Source: Sphingobacterium kitahiroshimense
GTDB taxonomy: Bacteria; Bacteroidota; Bacteroidia; Sphingobacteriales; Sphingobacteriaceae
Length of the DNA stretch: 64,000 bases
Reading direction: 5' to 3'
Assembly: GCF_025961315.1 (NCBI RefSeq)
Contig: NZ_JAOQNK010000001.1
Coordinates: 6,200,001-6,264,000 of the forward strand
Shown: in pieces, positions 8,660 through 16,852 of the stretch
How the letters are laid out: each line of letters opens with the position of its first letter
Position numbering within the stretch: position 1 is the first letter of the stretch
Program-made: the position numbers and the translations under genes
The notes under the pieces: generated by a model
Databases searched by the model: none
Told to the model about the DNA's origin: nothing
Seen by the model: the letters and a program-made list of their open reading frames with translations, nothing else

Positions 8660-9727
8660 ATGAGAAGATTATTTTTAATACTAATTTTAATTTCTGTTTT
8701 TGGCATTTTGTCAGCTCAAGATTTTAAAGAAAAAATTGATAGCATTATTAAAACAGAATTTATGCAGGAAAACGAACCAGGTGGAGCTTTTTTAGTTGCT
8801 AAAAATGGAAAAGTGCTTTATAAAAAATCTTTCGGGAAAGCCAATTTGGAATTAGATGTTGATATGACTATCAACCATGTGTTTCAAATAGGTTCCATGA
8901 CCAAACAGTTTACCGCTGTTGCTATATTAATGCTTGAAAAACAAGGAAAATTAACTGTAAATGATCCAATCTCTAAGTTCATTCCTAATTATCCATCTGG
9001 TCATAAAATTACGATAAAACATTTGTTAACACATACGTCGGGAATTCAAGATTTCACTAAAATGAAATCTATATCAGATATTGCTCAAAAACAGATGACC
9101 CCTGAAATGATGGTTAACTTTTTTAAAGATGAGCCTGTTAATTTTGAAGCCGGAGAAAAATTTGAGTATAATAATTCAGGCTATATTGTACTTGGATATA
9201 TAATAGAATTAGTGTCGGGCATTACTTATGAGGATTTTATACATAAGAATATTTTTCAAAAAATTGGAATGAATAATTCCTATTATGCTTCAGATCGAAA
9301 AATTATAAAATCTAGGGCATATGGATATCATCAAAAAGCAGATGGTTTTGTTAATAAAACATGGATCAATTTTAGTGTCCCATTTTCTTCAGGCTCTTTG
9401 ATGTCAACATTAGAAGATTTATTAAAATGGCAAAATGCACTAAATGATAATCAGGTATTGGATTCATTAAGTCTTAGTCAAGCATTTAAATCATATAAAT
9501 TAAACAACGGTGAAGTCAGTTCGTATGGATTTGGCTGGCATATTAAAGAAATTAATGGTATACCTACAAGAGAACATGGAGGCAGTATTTTTGGATTTAA
9601 ATCTATGGCCGTTTACATTCCCAGTAGAGATATTTATATTGTTGGATTGAGCAACTGCGATTGTCACTCACCTACAGAGTTGGTTCGGGAAATTGCTAAG
9701 ATTACACTTGAAGTTATGAAACAATAA
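8660..9727 (+). CDS. exported serine hydrolase, class C beta-lactamase fold
   Basis: 355 residues with a signal peptide (MRRLFLILILISVFGILSA). It carries the penicillin-binding/class C beta-lactamase motifs: the nucleophile motif S79-M-T-K82, the Tyr motif Y170-N-N172, and HGG at 306-308 replacing KTG. Proteins of this group act on D-amino-acid peptides or esters in the periplasm, and few are true beta-lactamases. It stands alone between intergenic stretches. Three other paralogues occur in the window. Substrate unknown. Confidence 0.88.
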   Translation: MRRLFLILILISVFGILSAQDFKEKIDSIIKTEFMQENEPGGAFLVAKNGKVLYKKSFGKANLELDVDMTINHVFQIGSMTKQFTAVAILMLEKQGKLTVNDPISKFIPNYPSGHKITIKHLLTHTSGIQDFTKMKSISDIAQKQMTPEMMVNFFKDEPVNFEAGEKFEYNNSGYIVLGYIIELVSGITYEDFIHKNIFQKIGMNNSYYASDRKIIKSRAYGYHQKADGFVNKTWINFSVPFSSGSLMSTLEDLLKWQNALNDNQVLDSLSLSQAFKSYKLNNGEVSSYGFGWHIKEINGIPTREHGGSIFGFKSMAVYIPSRDIYIVGLSNCDCHSPTELVREIAKITLEVMKQ

Positions 9728-9968
9728 AGGCTTCTCAAGGATTGATAATATTTTGTATAAGCTGGTAAAGCTTTCTATTCAACTAGCTATAATTAAAATG
9801 AAAAAACGAGATATTCAAAAGTATTTAATTGATTTTTAATGTTTCTGAAAATATAACCGTTTTATAAACAGGCACTTAATTGCGAGCTGACCCTACCAAG
9901 AATAAAGTGGCATTTACAAAAAAGCACAGCTTATCCGATCTTTAAATGCTAACTGTACCAAAAATTAA

Positions 9969-10994
9969 TTATAGTGAATTTCGGATAATAACTTGAGTAG
10001 GGTTGCGAAAATTTACAATTTTCTTTTGAAGTATAACTTCAGCAGTAGTTTTTCCCATTGCCTGAAAATCAGTAGAGATTACGGTAATTCCTCCCTCGAG
10101 AATCTCTTTAACATCTGTATCATTGTAAGAAATAAGACCAATATCGTAACCTAATGTAAATCCATGCTTTTTAGCTAATTTGATCAGTGATACATCGTCA
10201 GAATCGTATCGACTAAAAGTAATAAAGGCAGTATGCTTTTCAAATTTGTTTTCATCTACTTCCGACTGGATATTATATTTAACGTTGAACTCCTCGCAGT
10301 AACTAATAAAGCCTTTGATTACGTGCTTCGCATGTAAAGCTTCGGGGTGTGCAATAAGTACAAGATTCTTATATTTTTTAATATTATCCTGTAGAAGACT
10401 AAGACTATTGTAGATATCGTATTCGTAGTCTTGGTAAATACAGGCATAAAGACCAGAAAGCTCCAATTGATTGTAATCAATAATAATCCGTTTGCTAGGT
10501 GGAACAAGATTTATTATTGAAGAGGGATCTTCTTTTAGAAATGTGACAATAACAAAATGTGTATAATTATTAATGTTTTCAGTGATAATATTTTTGAAAA
10601 CATTAAAGTTATGGTGGTGAAAGTAAACATCAATATCCGCAATACCTTTCGTTTCAGCAAGCAAAGATTGATAAATCTGTTCACGCATAGGATTCATTTT
10701 ATCGAGAAGAAGCAGGATACGATAAGAATGTTGTACCTGTATTTTCTTTACATAATACCCTTTGCGGTATACCGATTCGATTACACCTTTTTCAAGCAAA
10801 TAATTAAGCCCTTTCAGCACAGTCTCCTTACTCATGCTGAGTTGATCCTGTAATTGTTTTAAAGAAGGAATACGATCTCCGATATGAAGGTCATTCTTTT
10901 CGATCAACGCATAGATGTGATCTACCAACTGTAGATACTTCATACGTGATCCATTACCTATTTCGTTTGTCGTGGACATGTGCGTGAAAGTCAT
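9969..10994 (-). CDS. GntR-type transcriptional regulator with periplasmic-binding-protein-like sensor domain
   Basis: 341 residues. The N-terminal winged HTH (about residues 20-85: IGDRIPSLKQLQDQLSMSKE, then VLKGLNYLLEKGVIESV) is of the GntR family. The C-terminal two thirds look like the LacI/PBP-I sugar-binding fold (ILLLDKMNPMREQIYQSLL, ILEGGITVISTDFQAMGKT). It is transcribed away from the SusC operon with a 229-bp shared control region, so it is the likely local regulator sensing a breakdown product. The ATG at 10979 is an alternative start, since the conserved domain begins near residue 18. Confidence 0.88.
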   Translation of the reverse strand: MTFTHMSTTNEIGNGSRMKYLQLVDHIYALIEKNDLHIGDRIPSLKQLQDQLSMSKETVLKGLNYLLEKGVIESVYRKGYYVKKIQVQHSYRILLLLDKMNPMREQIYQSLLAETKGIADIDVYFHHHNFNVFKNIITENINNYTHFVIVTFLKEDPSSIINLVPPSKRIIIDYNQLELSGLYACIYQDYEYDIYNSLSLLQDNIKKYKNLVLIAHPEALHAKHVIKGFISYCEEFNVKYNIQSEVDENKFEKHTAFITFSRYDSDDVSLIKLAKKHGFTLGYDIGLISYNDTDVKEILEGGITVISTDFQAMGKTTAEVILQKKIVNFRNPTQVIIRNSL

Positions 10995-11172
10995 ATATAA
11001 TAATAACAGTCAAACTTAGATAAACTTGTTTTCATATGCAAGTTCAGATCATATCATAGGATGAGTTTTTTTAACGATTTCCGTGTATATAAAAACTAGT
11101 TCTGAAAATAGAATTCTTTTTTTATCATTTTTTTTGCGAAAGCAAATATAATTTATAATTTTATAAAAGCAA

Positions 11173-11195
11173 ACCAGTCTAGACCAGACTAGTTT
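11173..11195. promoter_or_regulatory. candidate operator in the GntR/SusC divergent region
   Basis: Contains the 8-bp perfect palindrome GTCTAGAC (11177-11184) and a repeated half site CAGTCTAG / CAGACTAG, about 30-50 bp upstream of the SusC start. Its position between a GntR-family gene and its putative target operon makes it a good operator candidate. Binding is inferred only. Confidence 0.45.
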
Positions 11196-11223
11196 AGGGA
11201 AGATAACTAATTATAAATATATT

Positions 11224-14200
11224 ATGACTCTATTTCATCTAAGGACAGCTTGGCTGTTTTTAGGAATTCTTTTCATTTCTTTCTCCTCCTTTGGCCAGCA
11301 GTCTAGGTCTGCGAAGGGAAGAGTAGTAGACGTAAAGGGCATTCCTTTAATCGGGGTTACTGTTTCTAATCAAAATAAATCCGTCAATACCTCGACAGAT
11401 TCTATGGGTAATTTTTTAATATCTCCAATTTTCAAAGATGAGCTCCTGCTGTTTTCAATGATCGGACATGTAGTTGTAGAACAGGCTGCGGTATTGGATA
11501 AGCCTATGGTGATCACATTATTGTCAAATACCCAAATGCTTGATGATGTCGTCATAATTGGTTACGGTACTACAACAAAACGCGACCTGACCGGCGCTGT
11601 GGGTCAGGCTAATCTGACGGATATGCGAAAAGCGCCAGTAGCGAATTTTGAAGAAGCATTGGCTGGACGGGTAGCTGGAGTACAGGTAAGCTCGAATGAT
11701 GGGCAACCGGGAGCGGAGCTTAAAATTGTTATTCGAGGCAACAACTCAGTCACTCAGGATAATTCTCCACTGTATGTAGTTGATGGATTTCCTGTGGAAA
11801 CTTCCGTCGGGAATATGATCAATCCAGAAGAAATAGCATCCTTAGAAGTGTTGAAAGATGCCTCTGCCACCGCTATATATGGAGCAAGGGGAGCCAATGG
11901 TGTGGTGCTGATTACAACAAAAAAAGGTAAAGTGGGAGCACCAGTCATTAATTACAGTGGCTGGGTAGGGCTTAATCAGGTCATCAAAAAACAAGAGGTT
12001 CTCGATCCCTATGAATTTGTAAAATATCAATTGGAACAAAATCCTGTGCTTTATACAGGTATTTATCTTAAGGAGGGGAAGAAGCTGGATGATTATAGAG
12101 ATATGGAAGGAATCAATTGGCAAGATAAGATATTTCGCAATGCCGTTACACACAATCATACACTTGCCATGCGTGGCGGCAGTGAGCTTACGCGATATGC
12201 AATCTCAGGATCGGCACTGGATCAAGATGGGATTATTTTAAATAGTGGCTTCAATAAGTATCAGGGGCGGATAGTCTTGGATCAGACCATAAACACAAAA
12301 TTTAAAGCGGGAATAAACTTAAATTATACAGCCTATAAACGATACGGTACAGTTGTGTCCGAATCTCAGGTAAGTCCAACGGCTAGCCTGATGTATGGGA
12401 TATGGGGATTTAGACCGGTCACTGGAAGTGATTTGGCTGATGCATCGTTAATAGATGATCTCTTTGATCCAGATATGGACCCCAGTGCCGGTACAGATCT
12501 ACGTATCAATCCTTATCTAGCTGTGCAGAATGAGTATAATCCATTGTTCAGCACTAATCTAACTGCCAATGGTTATCTGGAGTATAAACTGGCAAAGACC
12601 TTAACATGGAGAACGACTGGTGGTTATACTCGGATAAATCAAAGACGAGAAGTATTTTTTAATTCTCGGTCTAGAGGAGGACATCCATATACAAATAATA
12701 AAGTAAACGGTTCGATCTGGAATAACGAGATCACAAACCTGTTAAATGAGAATACACTGTCTTATGATAAGAAATTTAAAGGAGGACATCGCTTAAGTGC
12801 TGTAGCAGGGTTTACCTTACAGGATATTCGGAATTACACCAATGGTTTTTCATCTATCCTGGTACCCAATGAGGCATTGGGTATCAAAGGACTGGATGAA
12901 GGACAGGTGACAACGGCCCCGATTACAGATCAGGCCAATGGACTGGTATCCTATTTGGGACGTGTTGACTATAATTACCGGTCACGGTATTTGTTGACAC
13001 TTTCATTCAGAAGTGACGGATCATCAAAGTTTCCTAAAGCAAATAGATGGGCTTATTTTCCTTCGGGATCTTTTGCCTGGCGGCTGAAGGAAGAAAACTT
13101 CCTCAAGTCATTGACCGTAATCAATGATGCTAAAATACGGGTAGGTATAGGCTCGACCGGCAATAACCGGGTATCTGATTACGCGTCACTTAGTGCATTG
13201 CAAATGAACCCAGCCTCAGGTTATAGCATTGGTAATAGCGCTGGCCAAGGAATGGTGCCGACCAACTTGGGAAATCCAAATCTGAAGTGGGAAACCACCG
13301 TACAGACCAACGTAGGACTTGATGTCTCCCTATTCAAGAATCGGGTATCTCTAACCACAGATTACTATCATAAGGAGACTCGTGATCTATTGTTAAATGC
13401 GACTTTGGCACCTAGTATGGGATTCCTGACCGGGTTCAAGAATATTGGTCGAGTATCCAACAGTGGGATCGAATTTACTTTAGAAACCAAAAATGTACAA
13501 ACTCCAAATTTTTCATGGAATTCGAGCTTTAATATCGCATTCAATAAAAATAAAGTGCTCGAACTGAATGAGGGGGAACCAAGCCTTGCTACCCGTGTTA
13601 CATGGGGCAACTTTAACAATGCATATCCTTACATCGCTATACCGGGACAGCCAATTGCTTTGTTTTACGGTTATCTGTTTGACGGAGTATATCAGTATGC
13701 AGACTTTGACGAGGCCAATGGCAGTTACATATTGAAGACAGGAGTGCCCAATAATGGTGTCCCTAGAGCAAATATTGAACCTGGAGATATCCGGTTTAAA
13801 GATATTAATGGTGATGGGCAGGTTGACAACTACGACCTGACGATTATAGGCAATCCAAATCCAAAGCATATTGGTGGATTCAATAATAACTTCATTTACA
13901 AGAATTTTGACCTGAATGTCTTTTTACAATGGAGCTACGGAGGTGATATCCTCAACGCCAATCGTATTGAATTCGAGGGAGGAGATCCTGTCGCTCGTGG
14001 TTTCTTAAACATGTTTGCCTCTTTTGCAGACCGATGGACCCCAGAAAATCAAACCAATGATCTCTATCGGGTTGGTGGACAGGGGCCCGCAGTGTACTCT
14101 TCCAGAACGATCGAAGACGGGTCTTATCTGCGCCTCAAGACGGTGTCTTTGGGATATACCTTCGATGCCAAGCAGCTCAAAAGAATACGAATGTCATCGA

Positions 14201-14361
14201 TACGAGTATACATGGCGGCTCAGAATCTGATCACCTGGACTAATTATTCTGGACTCGATCCTGAAGTGAATACACGTCCCGGAGCATTGACTCCGTCGTT
14301 TGACTGGTCTGCTTATCCACGACCTCGTACAGTGACACTGGGACTTGATCTTAATTTTTAA
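11224..14361 (+). CDS. SusC/RagA-family TonB-dependent outer-membrane transporter
   Basis: 1045 residues, typical of SusC. A signal peptide (1-25) is followed by a carboxypeptidase-D regulatory-like domain (about 30-105), a plug domain starting at VVIIGYGTTTKRDLTG, the SusC signature LKDASATAIYGARGANGVVL, and a long beta-barrel ending in an aromatic terminus (GLDLNF). It imports oligosaccharides across the outer membrane together with the SusD partner encoded 14 bp downstream. First gene of a co-directional operon running to at least 25.8 kb. Confidence 0.96.
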   Translation: MTLFHLRTAWLFLGILFISFSSFGQQSRSAKGRVVDVKGIPLIGVTVSNQNKSVNTSTDSMGNFLISPIFKDELLLFSMIGHVVVEQAAVLDKPMVITLLSNTQMLDDVVIIGYGTTTKRDLTGAVGQANLTDMRKAPVANFEEALAGRVAGVQVSSNDGQPGAELKIVIRGNNSVTQDNSPLYVVDGFPVETSVGNMINPEEIASLEVLKDASATAIYGARGANGVVLITTKKGKVGAPVINYSGWVGLNQVIKKQEVLDPYEFVKYQLEQNPVLYTGIYLKEGKKLDDYRDMEGINWQDKIFRNAVTHNHTLAMRGGSELTRYAISGSALDQDGIILNSGFNKYQGRIVLDQTINTKFKAGINLNYTAYKRYGTVVSESQVSPTASLMYGIWGFRPVTGSDLADASLIDDLFDPDMDPSAGTDLRINPYLAVQNEYNPLFSTNLTANGYLEYKLAKTLTWRTTGGYTRINQRREVFFNSRSRGGHPYTNNKVNGSIWNNEITNLLNENTLSYDKKFKGGHRLSAVAGFTLQDIRNYTNGFSSILVPNEALGIKGLDEGQVTTAPITDQANGLVSYLGRVDYNYRSRYLLTLSFRSDGSSKFPKANRWAYFPSGSFAWRLKEENFLKSLTVINDAKIRVGIGSTGNNRVSDYASLSALQMNPASGYSIGNSAGQGMVPTNLGNPNLKWETTVQTNVGLDVSLFKNRVSLTTDYYHKETRDLLLNATLAPSMGFLTGFKNIGRVSNSGIEFTLETKNVQTPNFSWNSSFNIAFNKNKVLELNEGEPSLATRVTWGNFNNAYPYIAIPGQPIALFYGYLFDGVYQYADFDEANGSYILKTGVPNNGVPRANIEPGDIRFKDINGDGQVDNYDLTIIGNPNPKHIGGFNNNFIYKNFDLNVFLQWSYGGDILNANRIEFEGGDPVARGFLNMFASFADRWTPENQTNDLYRVGGQGPAVYSSRTIEDGSYLRLKTVSLGYTFDAKQLKRIRMSSIRVYMAAQNLITWTNYSGLDPEVNTRPGALTPSFDWSAYPRPRTVTLGLDLNF

Positions 14362-14375
14362 ACTAACCCTCAATC

Positions 14376-15944
14376 ATGATGAAAAGCATCTATATTTTAT
14401 CCATATGTATGGTCTGTCTAATCAGCTCATGTTCCAAATTATTGGACAAAGAACCGGATTTTGTGACGACTGAAAATTATTTCAAGAGTGAAGACGAATT
14501 GATGAATAGTCTACATGGCGTTTATAATCGGTTGATCGATACGTATGGTCGTATGTACAGTCGAGGACTCTTCAGCTACTTTGTCCTCAGTGATGAAGCT
14601 TATTTTAAGAATATATCCATCAACAATATCAGAGTGATGGTCATGAATGCAGCAGATCTGGACATCGGTAGATTATGGGAGACGTTGTACGAAGGAATAA
14701 ACAGGTCAAATCTATTATTGGAAAATGTAGATCGGGTGGATATGGATATCACCAGGAGAAATGCCATAAAAGGTGAAGCACTCTTTATGCGTGGATACTA
14801 TTATTATGTGTTGACTGATCTTTTTGGTGAAGTTCCTCTAAAACTGTCGTCTACCCAATCTCCAAATGAAGCATATCCTACCCAAGCGACTTTGGCAGTT
14901 TTGTACGCACAAATTGTGAAAGACATGGAAGAGGCTGAAAATCTGGTCTACGAAAGTGGAGAAGTCGCTAATGAAAGAGTTTCCAAAACAGCGGTCCAAG
15001 CAATGTTGGCTCGGGTATTTCTAAAAATGGCTGGTCAGCCACTTAATGATCAATCCCGCTATCAAGATGCCCTCCACTATGCTGATAAAGTAATCGCTTC
15101 TGGAAAACATGAGCTCAATCCTGATTATAAGCAAATATTTATCAACCATTCACAGGATATCAATGATGCTAAAGAATGTCTTTGGGAAGTGGGCATGTTT
15201 GGTAATAAGATAGGCAATATTGATCAGGCTGGGATGGTCGGTATTGAGAATGGAATAGAATGTCCTGATGAACGTATTGGATATTCCGGCGGGGCAATGC
15301 GGATCACAGCCAAGTTGTATGATCTATTTGGTCAAAAGGATACCATTAGACGCGATTGGAGTATCAGCCCTTATCGTTTTGTAGTCGCTTCTGGAACGAC
15401 CTCACGGCGATACCATACTGCGGCGCAGGTGTACGAGCGGAATCCCGGCAAATGGAGACGGGAATATGAGATAGGTACCAAAGCACGCAGTTATAATTCG
15501 ACTAATTTTCCGATGATCCGTTACAGTGATGTGCTGCTGATGAAAGCCGAAGCCGCAAATGAAGTTAATGGATCGCCTACAGTGGAAGCCTATGAAGCCG
15601 TCAACCAAGTTCGCAGAAGAGCTTTTGGTACACCTTCAAGTATGGTAAACAAAGATAGTGATGTACCCGCAGGATTGGATAAAATTGAATTTTTGCAATA
15701 TATCCAAGATGAACGTTTGCGCGAGCTCTGCTTTGAGGGTATTAGAAGACATGATCTGATCCGTTGGGGAATCTATGTGCCAACTATGAATACACTAGGA
15801 AGAGATATTTCGACCAACGCACCTGCGGCACATCGGTATGGCGGTAATGCAGGTCTGAATGCAACTGAAAGAAATGTGTTATTCCCGATCCCCAACACTG
15901 AAATTACCATCAATAAACAGATTGTCCAAAATCCAGGTTGGTAA
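14376..15944 (+). CDS. SusD/RagB-family glycan-binding lipoprotein
   Basis: 522 residues with a lipobox (LISSCSKLL, Cys about residue 19). TPR-like helices are typical of SusD (ALFMRGYYYYVLTDLFGEVPL), as is the C-terminal region with LRELCFEGIRRHDLIRWG and the ending NPGW. It is surface exposed and forms the lid of the SusC transporter. A second in-frame ATG follows the first, so the start may be 3 bp later. Directly follows SusC. Confidence 0.95.
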   Translation: MMKSIYILSICMVCLISSCSKLLDKEPDFVTTENYFKSEDELMNSLHGVYNRLIDTYGRMYSRGLFSYFVLSDEAYFKNISINNIRVMVMNAADLDIGRLWETLYEGINRSNLLLENVDRVDMDITRRNAIKGEALFMRGYYYYVLTDLFGEVPLKLSSTQSPNEAYPTQATLAVLYAQIVKDMEEAENLVYESGEVANERVSKTAVQAMLARVFLKMAGQPLNDQSRYQDALHYADKVIASGKHELNPDYKQIFINHSQDINDAKECLWEVGMFGNKIGNIDQAGMVGIENGIECPDERIGYSGGAMRITAKLYDLFGQKDTIRRDWSISPYRFVVASGTTSRRYHTAAQVYERNPGKWRREYEIGTKARSYNSTNFPMIRYSDVLLMKAEAANEVNGSPTVEAYEAVNQVRRRAFGTPSSMVNKDSDVPAGLDKIEFLQYIQDERLRELCFEGIRRHDLIRWGIYVPTMNTLGRDISTNAPAAHRYGGNAGLNATERNVLFPIPNTEITINKQIVQNPGW

Positions 15945-15967
15945 ATCTGGATCTAAATAGAGAAGAA

Positions 15968-16852
15968 ATGAAAAGATTGACAATTTATATCATGACGGCC
16001 TTACTGCTAGCTAGTTGCATGAAGGAGGATATCGCCAGCGCTGATCTTCAGGTCCTGACGAGTGCATCGGAATATAGAGTAGGAGATACTGTCGTATTCC
16101 GATTTGAGGGGGCTCCGGACAATGTCGTGTTTTATTCAGGAGAACATGGTCACAACTACGAACTGAAGGATCGGCAATATGCAGACAATGACCTACAGAT
16201 TGATTTTAAAACATTGGTGCAGTGGGGCGTAATCTATCAGAATCTACAATTGTTGGTCTCCAATGATTTTAGTGGAGTGTATAATCAAGAACAGATCGCT
16301 AAGGCAACCTGGGTGGATATTTCCGACAAAGCTGTATTCTCCACAGGCAAAGACAACACAGCTTCTGGAACAGTGAGTCTGAAACCTTATGTCGGCACCG
16401 TCGATACAGCGTCACTTTATGTCGCATTTCGGTATACTGACTTCCAAAAAAAACAGCAGAACAGATGGGTCATCCGTACTTTTAATGCTGACAAAGTGTC
16501 TCCGGAGGGGATGACGACAAATGTAGCGACGATGTCCAGTGCCGGCTGGGAAACCGTCAGCATCTTGAATGATAGTAAGGTGTGGGACATTTCTGCTAAA
16601 CAGCTAATGATGTATGGGGGAGTTGCCTCCGATACCGACAACGATGACTGGGTCATTTCTAAAGGATTTACAGTGAAAGCATCTGTAGCAGATAAAGGAA
16701 TCGCACTGAAAAATATCAGTACCACTATGCAGGAATACAGATATGTGTACCAGAGCCCCGGGATCTACAAAGCAGTATTTGAAACTTCATCGGATTGGTA
16801 CAGTGGGCGTCAAGAAGGATATACCGAAGTAACAGTAGAAATCAAGCCATGA
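15968..16852 (+). CDS. surface lipoprotein, DUF5017-like
   Basis: The start is placed at the second ATG because it directly precedes a lipoprotein signal (MKRLTIYIMTALLLASC, Cys 17); an in-frame upstream ATG at 15938 would give a ten-residue extension overlapping susD. Residues near 40-55 (DTVVFRFEGAPDNVVFYSGE) match the start of DUF5017-type domains often found as SusE-like glycan-binding proteins. The remainder is beta-rich. It overlaps the next gene by 4 bp (ATGA). Likely role: carbohydrate binding at the cell surface. Confidence 0.8.
   Translation: MKRLTIYIMTALLLASCMKEDIASADLQVLTSASEYRVGDTVVFRFEGAPDNVVFYSGEHGHNYELKDRQYADNDLQIDFKTLVQWGVIYQNLQLLVSNDFSGVYNQEQIAKATWVDISDKAVFSTGKDNTASGTVSLKPYVGTVDTASLYVAFRYTDFQKKQQNRWVIRTFNADKVSPEGMTTNVATMSSAGWETVSILNDSKVWDISAKQLMMYGGVASDTDNDDWVISKGFTVKASVADKGIALKNISTTMQEYRYVYQSPGIYKAVFETSSDWYSGRQEGYTEVTVEIKP

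Noticed and set aside
8660..9727. Antibiotic-resistance beta-lactamase
   Set aside because: The HGG motif and company of similar hydrolases fit the broad serine hydrolase group; no evidence for a true AmpC enzyme.
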